DNA of 23,323 bases, taken from positions 1 to 23,323 of the forward strand of contig URVD01000003.1 in NCBI GenBank assembly GCA_900551195.1, written 5' to 3'. A model generated the notes under the pieces. The model did no database searches and had not been told where the DNA came from. It worked only from the letters and a program-made list of their open reading frames with translations. This document shows positions 1-6,187 of the stretch, in pieces. Position 1 is the first letter of the stretch, and each line of letters opens with the position of its first letter. Made by a program: the position numbers and the translations under genes. The DNA is from an uncultured Collinsella sp. Lineage in GTDB: Bacteria; Actinomycetota; Coriobacteriia; Coriobacteriales; Coriobacteriaceae.

Positions 1-23
1 CCTCGACAATCTTATTCTCATTT

Positions 24-42
24 ATAATATCCATCATATTAT
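24..42. repeat. AT-rich 7-bp inverted repeat at the truncation junction
   Basis: ATAATAT, five bases (CCATC), ATATTAT. This perfect inverted repeat lies exactly where the methyltransferase gene loses similarity to its family. It may be part of an inserted element's end or an integration core site; only 38 bases beyond the stop are visible, so its nature cannot be decided. Confidence 0.5.
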
Positions 43-818
43 GACGTGGAGTGATAGTTGCCGCGGCACACATGCGTGTTGATAACCAGATCGTCGGGCT
101 TGCCCGCGATGGCAGCATTGTTGAGCGCCACGCCCAGCTCGCTCACCTTTTGCAGGTCAACCGGGCTCATGCCAGTCTTGGACACAAAGTCCGTATCGCA
201 ATAGATGCCCCAGGTGCAGTCATCAAATTGGATGTTGCGGCAGCCCGCGGCATACAGGTCGGCGATCACCGTGCGATAAGCGGCTGCAATGGCGTCGGCA
301 AGTTCCTCATCGGTCTTGTAGACGGCGCGCAGACTCTCCTGCTGTCCATCGCAGCGGTCGAGCGTAACCTCCGAGAACGTCTGGATCGGCGCCGGAATGG
401 TTTGACGCGCGACCTGGCCCTCCCCCTCAAGCGCCTTGACAAACTTAAAATGCTCGACGAACGGGTGGTTCTCGCCGCTAATGGGACCGGTAACCACGGC
501 GGTGTCGGCCGTCGTCTCCTCGTCATGGAACATATAACCCGTGCGTGAGGTGCGGCGCTCAATGCCGTTAAGGCCCCACATAAAATCGAGGTGCCAGTAG
601 CTGCGGCGAAACTCGCCATCGGTGATGACCTGCAGGCCGGCGGCCTTTTGCTTTGCCACCAAATCGCGGATGGCATCGTCCTCGACGGCCTTAAGCCCCT
701 CGGCATCAAGCGTGCCTGCCGCATAGGCAGCGCGGGCGTCCTTTACGGCCTGCGGACGAAGAAAGCTGCCGACGATATCAGCGCGAAACGGCGCGTTCGG
801 TTGAATCGAAGTGCTCAT
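39..818 (-). pseudogene. Truncated MetE C-terminal-like (YxjG/YxjH family) methyltransferase
   Basis: The protein starts with the family signature APFRADIVGSFLRP and continues through GLQVITDGEFRRSYWHLDF to NTHVCRGNYHST, typical of cobalamin-independent methionine-synthase-like TIM-barrel proteins that move a methyl group to a thiol using zinc. It then stops after 259 residues; relatives are about 370 residues. The His and Cys of HVCRG, the first zinc ligands, are present, but the downstream Glu and last Cys ligands are lost, so the product is probably inactive. The reading frame leaves family similarity at the T of HST and meets TAA within two codons, in DNA suddenly rich in A and T. The start at 818 is preferred over an in-frame ATG at 836 because AAAGGGAG lies just upstream of it. 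A LysR operator upstream suggests control by the neighbouring regulator. Confidence 0.8.
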
Positions 819-858
819 AGATATCTCCCTTTGCATTGGTTGCTTTACTGGGACAGAG

Positions 859-872
859 TATGAGCGCTCATA
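859..872. promoter_or_regulatory. Perfect 14-bp palindrome in leader of the methyltransferase gene
   Basis: TATGAGCGCTCATA reads the same on both strands. It lies 41 bases upstream of the start codon and downstream of the likely -10 hexamer (TATATT on the minus strand at 885-890), a position suited to a repressor operator. The binding protein is unknown. Confidence 0.4.
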
Positions 873-904
873 TGGTCATCGTAAAATATACGTTTATAAC
901 AGTT

Positions 905-927
905 TGATATAGATGCTTCCTATATCA
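905..927. promoter_or_regulatory. Likely LysR-type operator (TGATATAG-N7-CTATATCA)
   Basis: Eight-base perfect arms are separated by seven bases, containing the classical ATAG-N7-CTAT / T-N11-A form bound by LysR-type regulators. It sits between the regulator gene and the methyltransferase gene, just upstream of a plausible -10 (TATATT, minus strand, 885-890) that has no good -35. This is the usual layout of a LysR-activated promoter. Seen directly: the repeat. Inferred: that the adjacent LysR protein binds it. Confidence 0.6.
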
Positions 928-973
928 GTCTGGACTGTCATAAAGAGACTTGAACCGTGCGGAGCACAGCAGC

Positions 974-1870
974 CTAGATATGCTGACGAATCGCGTCGAT
1001 ATAGGCCCGACCGTAGCGCGTGAGCGTCGTGTTCTTGCGCGTGATGATGCCAATCTCCATGTACTCGTCCACGTCGAGCGGAATCGAGATAATGCCGGGG
1101 CCGTTGAGCTCGTGGCTGATCACGCCCGAGCATACCGTGTAGCCGTTGAGGCCCATGGCCAAATTGAACAACGTCGCACGGTCGCGCACGCGGATATTTT
1201 TGCGACGCTCGAACGTCGAGGTCAGCTCCTCGGAATAGTAAAACGAGTTGTAGCTGCCCTGCTCGTAGGACAGGAACGGGTAGTCTTCCAGATCCTCGAG
1301 CGTCACGCTGGAGCGGCCCGCCAGCGGATGGTCGGCGCAGACGAAGACATGCGGCGTGGCGCAGAAGAGCCCTTCGAACACGAGCTCGTTGGCGGCAAGC
1401 ATGCGCTCGATGACCTCGCGATTGTGCTCCGACAGATACAGGATGCCGAGTTCGCTTTTCATATGCGCGACATCCTCGATAATTTCGTGGGTCTGCTCCT
1501 CGCGCAGGGTAAAGTCGTAGCGCGCGGCATCGAACTCGCGGATCACATCGACAAACGCATTAACGGCAAAGGAATAATGCTGGCAGCTCACACTAAAGTG
1601 CGGCACCTGCTCGGACGTGCCTTTGTACTTGCCCTCGAGCAGGTCGGCCTGGTCGAGCACCTGGCGCGCGTAGCCCAAGAAGGTCTCGCCTTCCTCGGAC
1701 ACAATGACGCCCTTGTTGGTGCGCTCAAAGATATGCACACCCATCTCGTTTTCGAGATCGCGAATCGACGCGGTAATCGAGGGCTGCGACACAAAGAGCC
1801 GGCGCGAGGCCTCGGTGATGCTACCGCATTCGGCAACCTTAACAACATATCTGAGCTGCTGGAGCTTCAT
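974..1870 (-). CDS. LysR-family transcriptional regulator
   Basis: 298 residues. The N-terminal helix-turn-helix is clear: MKLQQLRYVVKVAECGSI, then EASRRLFVSQPSITASIRDL and GVHIFERTNKGVIVSEEGE. Residues about 90-295 form the periplasmic-binding-protein-like effector domain. The start at 1870 was chosen because AGGGAGAAGG precedes it and because LysR proteins begin this way; an in-frame ATG at 2077 lies deep inside the HAD gene and adds 69 non-homologous residues. The gene follows the HAD gene by ten bases, so the two are probably co-transcribed, and the methyltransferase gene follows 155 bases downstream in the same direction behind a LysR-type operator. It most likely controls that sulfur/methionine gene; the effector cannot be read from sequence. 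Confidence 0.92.
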   Translation of the reverse strand: MKLQQLRYVVKVAECGSITEASRRLFVSQPSITASIRDLENEMGVHIFERTNKGVIVSEEGETFLGYARQVLDQADLLEGKYKGTSEQVPHFSVSCQHYSFAVNAFVDVIREFDAARYDFTLREEQTHEIIEDVAHMKSELGILYLSEHNREVIERMLAANELVFEGLFCATPHVFVCADHPLAGRSSVTLEDLEDYPFLSYEQGSYNSFYYSEELTSTFERRKNIRVRDRATLFNLAMGLNGYTVCSGVISHELNGPGIISIPLDVDEYMEIGIITRKNTTLTRYGRAYIDAIRQHI

Positions 1871-1880
1871 AGCCTTCTCC

Positions 1881-2789
1881 CTAGACGTTCGTGACGCCAA
1901 AACCTGCCGCGTCCATTTGACGCATAAACGACGGCATCTCCCCCGTCGCGGCGCAGGCGGCAATCTGATGCAGCGCTGCGGCAACCGCATCGTCTGCCGC
2001 AGCGCCGATATGCCAGCGTGCGGCAGCCGTGACGGCCTCGTTGGCATTGGCGACTGCAACGGAGTTAGGAACGGCATCGATCATGGGCAAATCGTTATCA
2101 GAATCGCCGAATACGGCCACCTCGTCGGGCGTCAGGCCCAAAGCGCGCGCCAGCTCCAGCGCAGCGCAGCCCTTGTCCCAACCAGCCGGAAGGATGTCGA
2201 ACAGGCGCACGCGGTTGTTGGGAAACACAAGCGAGAGCTCCGGCACCTCAGCGGCAACGCGCTCGCGTAGCTCCGCGAGCTCCTCACGCGAACGAGCACT
2301 CCAGATATTCGCCTTGAACACCGACGCGTCATCGACAACAGGACGGCACGGGGCCTCTTCGCCTTTGAGCCACGCGTTGCCGCCCGACTCCATGGCGCGG
2401 CGCACGCGCTCGGGGTCGCTCGTCACACAATAGGCATCGTTGCCCCAAAAGTCATCGCCCAGGCTGTAGACTTTTAGAAATGTATCGTCGGTCTCTTGCT
2501 CCAAGTAGTCAGCCAAGCGCATAAGGGCGGCGTTGTCGGTCGCATGCGAGGCTACCACCTCGCCGTCCACAAACATGACCTGGCCGTTGCAGAACGCGCC
2601 GGTCGAGAAGCACTCGGCGCGATTGCGGAACATCCAGCCCATCGCGGAGGGCTGGCGACCCGAAACCGGGCCAAAGTGCAGACCCGCCGCCTGCATGGCA
2701 TGAATACCCTCAATGGCGTAGTCGCTGGCGCCGTCATGCCCGGCTGGAATCAGTGTATCGTCCATATCGGTCAGCACAAGTTTGATCAT
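1881..2789 (-). CDS. Cof-type HAD-superfamily phosphatase
   Basis: 302 residues. HAD motif I is LVLTDMDDTLIPAG (nucleophile Asp plus DDT), motif II is in GPVSGRQPS, the Lys of motif III is probably in PAGWDKGCAALELA, and motif IV is VAVFGDSDNDLPMID. A cap domain of the Cof/YbiV type lies between motifs II and III. Members dephosphorylate sugar phosphates, FMN or other small phosphates in the cytoplasm; the substrate here is unknown. The start is supported by GGGGGA upstream. It is the first gene of a minus-strand unit with the LysR gene and has a likely promoter at 2819-2848. Facing the thiamine operon raises the possibility of a link to thiamine phosphates, but that is speculation. Confidence 0.88.
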   Translation of the reverse strand: MIKLVLTDMDDTLIPAGHDGASDYAIEGIHAMQAAGLHFGPVSGRQPSAMGWMFRNRAECFSTGAFCNGQVMFVDGEVVASHATDNAALMRLADYLEQETDDTFLKVYSLGDDFWGNDAYCVTSDPERVRRAMESGGNAWLKGEEAPCRPVVDDASVFKANIWSARSREELAELRERVAAEVPELSLVFPNNRVRLFDILPAGWDKGCAALELARALGLTPDEVAVFGDSDNDLPMIDAVPNSVAVANANEAVTAAARWHIGAAADDAVAAALHQIAACAATGEMPSFMRQMDAAGFGVTNV

Positions 2790-2818
2790 AGGGTCCCCCA
2801 GTCGTTTTCATCGTAACC

Positions 2819-2848
2819 ATTGTACCGATGCGCTAGTATAGGGAACAA
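2819..2848. promoter_or_regulatory. Divergent promoter region, HAD gene / thi operon
   Basis: On the minus strand TTGTTC (2843-2848), an 18-base spacer and TACAAT (2819-2824) make a fair sigma-70 promoter for the HAD gene. On the plus strand TAGTAT (2834-2839) is a possible -10 placing the start of transcription just before the TPP riboswitch. The central CTAGTATAG is nearly symmetric. No strong plus-strand -35 is visible. Confidence 0.35.
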
Positions 2849-2852
2849 CAGA

Positions 2853-2950
2853 TTCGATGCGGGAGTGCCGGCGGTGCAAACCACAAGGCTGAGAGGGCAT
2901 GGGGCCCAATCCTTTGAACCTGTCAGTTAATGCTGGCGTAGGGAGCATGC
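2853..2950 (+). ncRNA. TPP riboswitch (THI element)
   Basis: The conserved TPP aptamer pieces are present in order: a G-rich 5' strand, GGCTGAGAGGGC (CTGAGA at 2889-2894), CCTTTGAACCTG (GAACCTG at 2916-2922) and TAATGCTGGCGTAGGGAGC. ATGC at 2857-2860 can pair with GCAT at 2945-2948 to close P1. It is followed within ten bases by an intrinsic terminator, so thiamine pyrophosphate should cause premature transcription termination of the thiM operon. Confidence 0.93.
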
Positions 2951-2960
2951 CGCCTTTTTA

Positions 2961-2990
2961 GGGGCGCTGTCTATGCACAGCGCCCCTTTT
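2961..2990 (+). terminator. Riboswitch-controlled intrinsic terminator
   Basis: GGGGCGCTGT (2961-2970) pairs perfectly with ACAGCGCCCC (2977-2986) around a six-base loop, followed by TTTT. It lies between the TPP aptamer and thiM and is the expression platform. Confidence 0.88.
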
Positions 2991-3012
2991 CTATGCCAAG
3001 GAGGCATGTGCA

Positions 3013-3852
3013 GTGATTGATTCGGAACAGCTTAAGCAACATATGGTCAAGGCCGTGGAGGAGATTCGCACCACCAATCCGATGGCCGGCTCCATCACCA
3101 ACACGGTGACGATCGACTTTGTCGCCAACGCGCAGCTCGCTGTGGGTGGATCGGCCGCCATGGTCTATCTTCCCGACGAGGGCGAGGCGCTCGTTGCCGG
3201 CGGCGGCGCCATCTATCTCAATATGGGCACGCTCTTCCCCATCTACGAGCAGACGATTCCCCGCGCGGCCAAGGCGGCACACGACGCCGGCAAGCCCTGG
3301 GTGCTCGATCCGGTGGGTCTGGGCATCGGCAGTCTGCGCACCCAGTTGGTAAACGAGCTTAAGCAGTACAAGCCCGCCATCGTGCGCGGCAACGCCTCCG
3401 AGATCATCGCGCTCGCCGGCCTGTGGGGTCTTGAGGGCGAGGCGGCCGATCTGAGCCGCGTGCGCGGTGTCGATACCACCGACACGGTAGACGCTGCCCG
3501 CGATGCCGCCGTGGCGCTCGCCCGCTACACCGGCGGCGCCGTTGTGGTCTCGGGCGAAGTCGACCTGATCACCGACGGCATGACCGTGGCCAAGTCCCAC
3601 GGCGGCAGCCCGCTCATGTCCAAGATCACCGGTTGCGGCTGCTCGCAAGGCGGCGTGCTGGCTGTGTACGCCTGCGCTGCCGACCCGTTTACGGCCGCCG
3701 TCTGCGGCACCGCCGTCTACAACGTTGCCGGCTCGCGTGCCGCCGCTGTCGCCGACGCCCCGGCAAGCTTTAAGGTCGCCTTTATCGACGAGCTCTACCG
3801 CGCAACCGCCCAGGACATCGCCAACAACCAGCTCGACCTCGAGGAGGCATAG
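3013..3852 (+). CDS. thiM: Hydroxyethylthiazole kinase ThiM
   Basis: 279 residues, full length for the family. It phosphorylates 4-methyl-5-(2-hydroxyethyl)thiazole to THZ-P, the salvage route to the thiazole half of thiamine. Visible motifs: TNPMAGSITNTVTIDFVANA with GGSAAM near the N-terminus, WVLDPVG (about 96-102), VRGNASEI (about 124-131) and SKITGCGCSQGG, whose C210 matches the catalytic cysteine of ribokinase-like ThiM. The start is GTG, chosen because AAGGAGG (2998-3004) sits eight bases upstream and no in-frame ATG competes. It is the first gene of a three-gene operon and is controlled by the TPP riboswitch. No de novo thiazole genes are seen here, which fits salvage. Confidence 0.95.
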   Translation: MIDSEQLKQHMVKAVEEIRTTNPMAGSITNTVTIDFVANAQLAVGGSAAMVYLPDEGEALVAGGGAIYLNMGTLFPIYEQTIPRAAKAAHDAGKPWVLDPVGLGIGSLRTQLVNELKQYKPAIVRGNASEIIALAGLWGLEGEAADLSRVRGVDTTDTVDAARDAAVALARYTGGAVVVSGEVDLITDGMTVAKSHGGSPLMSKITGCGCSQGGVLAVYACAADPFTAAVCGTAVYNVAGSRAAAVADAPASFKVAFIDELYRATAQDIANNQLDLEEA

Positions 3853-3855
3853 GCC

Positions 3856-4197
3856 ATGTCCGAGCCCGCAACCGATGCCGGCATGAATACGCTCGTCGCC
3901 GTGGCCATCGCCCCGTGCGGCACCGGCGATGAGCTGTCCGCCGAGGTCGCCGAGGTCGTGCGCGTCATTCGCGAGAGCGGCCTTCCCAACCGCACCACCT
4001 CGATGTTCACCGAGATCGAGGGCGACTGGGACGAGGTCATGCAGGTCGTGCGCGACGCAACCTTTGTGTTGGCGAGCAAGGGCATCCGCACCGAAGTCGT
4101 GCTCAAAGCCGATATTCGACCCGGATTTACCGACACCATGACCGGCAAGCTCGAGCGCATGGAAGCTCAGATCAAAAAGCAGGAGGAAACACGATGA
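3856..4197 (+). CDS. Thiamine-binding protein, DUF77 / MTH1187-YqgV-YkoF family
   Basis: 113 residues. It has the family pattern: a short beta start (TLVAVAIAPCGTGDELSAEV), then SGLPNRTTSMFTEIEGDWDEV and VLKADIRPGFTDTMTGKLER. Members form ferredoxin-like tetramers and are reported to bind thiamine or its HMP part. It starts three bases after the thiM stop, and its stop overlaps the thiE start by four bases (ATGA), so it is translated with the thiamine genes and must share TPP control. It may buffer, sense or hand over a thiamine precursor; no catalytic motif is evident. Confidence 0.85.
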   Translation: MSEPATDAGMNTLVAVAIAPCGTGDELSAEVAEVVRVIRESGLPNRTTSMFTEIEGDWDEVMQVVRDATFVLASKGIRTEVVLKADIRPGFTDTMTGKLERMEAQIKKQEETR

Positions 4198-4889
4198 GTA
4201 TCCGCGACAACCTTGATATCTCGGCCTATCTGGTGCTCGGCCCCGAAAACACGCTCGGGCGCCCCGTGGGCGATGTGGTGGCCCAGGCACTCGACGCCGG
4301 CTTTACCTGCATCCAGGTGCGCTCCAAGGTGGCAAGCGCCCGCGAGATCATTGCGCTGACCGGCGACGCCGCGCAGGCAATCGCACAGGCCGGCAAGACC
4401 GGTCAGGTCGCTTTGCTGATTGACGACCGCCTGGACTGCGTACTCGCCGCGCGCGAGCAGGGCATTGCTGTCGACGGCGTGCACGTGGGCCAGAGCGATA
4501 TTCCCGTCGAGGTCTGCCGCAAACTTTTGGGCCCCGATGCCATCGTGGGCCTTTCGGCCCGTTGCGAGGAGATGCTCGAGTACGTCAAGACCGCCGACAT
4601 GAGCCTAGTCGACTACCTGGGCATCGGCCCACTCCACGAGACCGAGACCAAGCGCGACTGCGGACGCGCGGCCGACGGCTCTATCATCACCAAAAGCTTT
4701 GAGGACCTGGCCGCACTCCACGCGGCAAGCCCCGTGCCCATCGTGGTGGGCGGCGGCGTCAAGACGGCCGACCTGCCACAGCTCAAGGCCACCGGCGTCG
4801 ACGGCTTTTTCGTGGTGAGCGCCGTCTGCAGCGCCGATGACCCCTACGCCGCGGCCAAGGAGCTCGTCGACACCTGGCAGCAGGCGTAA
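4194..4889 (+). CDS. thiE: Thiamine-phosphate synthase ThiE
   Basis: 231 residues. It joins HMP-PP to THZ-P to form thiamine monophosphate. Family motifs in order: FTCIQVRSK (usually QLREK; about 38-45), LLIDDRLDCVLAAREQG with GVHVGQSDIP (about 75-104), GLSARCEEM, DYLGIGPLHETETKRD (about 140-155) and IVVGGGVK (about 183-190). All are typical of the TIM-barrel synthase. It overlaps the DUF77 gene by ATGA. HMP-PP must come from a ThiD encoded elsewhere, since no thiD is in this operon. Confidence 0.94.
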   Translation: MSIRDNLDISAYLVLGPENTLGRPVGDVVAQALDAGFTCIQVRSKVASAREIIALTGDAAQAIAQAGKTGQVALLIDDRLDCVLAAREQGIAVDGVHVGQSDIPVEVCRKLLGPDAIVGLSARCEEMLEYVKTADMSLVDYLGIGPLHETETKRDCGRAADGSIITKSFEDLAALHAASPVPIVVGGGVKTADLPQLKATGVDGFFVVSAVCSADDPYAAAKELVDTWQQA

Positions 4890-4933
4890 GTCTAGGCCGA
4901 GCAGCTGATTCGCAGCCTCATATCTTCAGCAAT

Positions 4934-4979
4934 GGAAAGCGCATCCCAGTTTGAGCCTCCATTCCGGGATGTGCTTTCC
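4934..4979. terminator. Long hairpin between convergent genes
   Basis: GGAAAGCGCATCCC (4934-4947) pairs with GGGATGTGCTTTCC (4966-4979), 14 pairs including one G-T, with an 18-base loop. It lies between the ends of thiE and the convergent patatin gene. There is no T-tract on either strand, so a role as a bidirectional stop or 3' stabiliser is inferred from position only. Confidence 0.4.
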
Positions 4980-5001
4980 GCCGAGATGGCGGCAGCAGCC
5001 T

Positions 5002-5863
5002 CTACCCTGCCAGATATGCCTCCAGTGCCGGCAAGGTCGCCTCCGCATCGCGGCGACCAATCTGGTAGATGCGCTCAAGTTCATCGGGCTCGCGACACAG
5101 CGACGGCACCTTCACCGATTCGCTCGGACGCACCACAAAGATCTCGCCGGCAGCCTCGCGACGTGCCAGGTCATCGAGCGTGGCATTGTAGACCTCATGC
5201 CGATGCTCAAGCGCTGCGACAAACTCCGGATAGTGACGGAACACGCGCCGCAGCATGGGCATCACGCTGTTGGGCTGCTTCACAAAGCCCGCCGGCTGCG
5301 TGAGTACCACGATATTGCGGTCATACCCCTGCGCAAACAGCCACGCGCTGGGAATAGAATCAGCCACGCCACCATCCAGATACTTATGCCCGTCAATAGC
5401 AACGGGACGCGTCGCCACGGGAATTGCCGACGACGCCCGAATCCACTCGATATCGCGCTCGTCGCCATACGGCAGATCGTGATAGACGGCCTTGCCCGTC
5501 TCGATATCGGTACACACGCACGTAAATCGCATGGGACAGGTGCGATACGCCTCTAAGTCGATAGGATCGCGCTCGATAGGCACCTCGTGATAAGCAAAGT
5601 CGGCATTGTACATATCGCCGGTTCGCAGCCAGCTGGTCACGCTCGCATAGCGCTTGTCGGCGCAATAGGCCTTGTTATAGCGAATGGCGCGGCCGATCTG
5701 GCGCGATTTAAAGTTGTAGCCAAACCGCCGAGACGCCCACCATATGGTCGCAGGTTAAGCCGTGCTCCATCCATACGTCGAGCACGCCCGCCGTATACAT
5801 ACCGCGGTAGCCGCCTCCCTCGAGCGCCAGCCCCACCGTGCGCGTCATATTTGACTGTGCCAT
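5002..5863 (-). pseudogene. Patatin-like phospholipase, frameshifted at the nucleophile elbow
   Basis: The first part, from ATG 5863, reads MAQSNMTRTVGLALEGGGYRG with the oxyanion-hole GGGYRG, then DVWMEHGLTCDHMVGVSA. The expected motif is GXSXG, but after GVSA the frame breaks and ends at TAA 5708-5710. The rest of the protein is open in another frame, from GYNFKSRQIGRAIRYNKAY through to the stop at 5002, including YLDGGVADSIP with the catalytic Asp of the Ser-Asp dyad. Filling in the usual residues needs about eight more bases, so a small deletion is likely. An ATG at 5640 could start only the C-terminal part. GGAACGGAG precedes the chosen start. Product: lipid acyl hydrolase in the family; probably inactive here unless the break is a sequencing error. 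Confidence 0.82.
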
Positions 5864-5884
5864 GCGACCATCTCCGTTCCTGCG

Positions 5885-5913
5885 TTTTAAAACGGGACAA
5901 GTATACCCGTCAA
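5885..5913 (-). promoter_or_regulatory. Probable sigma-70 promoter for the patatin gene
   Basis: On the minus strand TTGACG (5908-5913), a 17-base spacer and TTAAAA (5885-5890). This leaves a leader of about 15-20 bases before the ATG at 5863. The -10 overlaps the palindrome GTTTTAAAAC (5884-5893). Confidence 0.4.
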
Positions 5914-6187
5914 CATATATCGTCCCAGTCGCATTTTTATCGAACATCGCATCGTCGCGCTACCGCTTGTCGAATAATAGCCGCCCACAGCATGTGCACC
6001 CATATATAATTGTGCACTATTGTTTACACTACTCAGCTGTTATCAACAGCGAACATTAGCCGACAAATTAACTCAACAACGCGGCAAGGCGGGGGCCTGG
6101 ATACATGCAAAGCGCTGAGCAACGACGCGTGTACACAACGAGCTCGCCCGACGCAATCCGCCCCGACCTCAGAAAGTCGCTTAGAAC
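5914..6187. other. Intergenic region, patatin / cyclic-di-GMP gene 1
   Basis: The full gap between genes is 324 bases (5864-6187). It is AT-rich in 5880-6070 and GC-rich after. It holds the patatin promoter (5885-5913) and, for the plus strand, a consensus TATAAT at 6005-6010 without a clear -35. Two copies of the palindrome GTGCAC (5994-5999 and 6012-6017) flank that -10. The remaining 170 bases before the cyclic-di-GMP gene show no riboswitch that I recognise, no good short gene and no strong ribosome binding site. Confidence 0.5.

Noticed and set aside
2971..4290. Very long open frame on the minus strand (over 400 codons) opposite thiM, DUF77 and thiE
   Set aside because: It is the mirror of three well-supported genes in high-GC DNA, has low-complexity Gly/His/Ala-rich sequence, and no ribosome binding site or family similarity.
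5002..5640. Independent short gene beginning at ATG 5640
   Set aside because: Similarity to patatin continues upstream of 5640 in the same frame without a break until 5721, so this is the back part of a frameshifted gene.
5914..6187. Cyclic-di-GMP riboswitch upstream of the GGDEF genes
   Set aside because: I looked for the conserved GEMM core sequences and did not find them on either strand.
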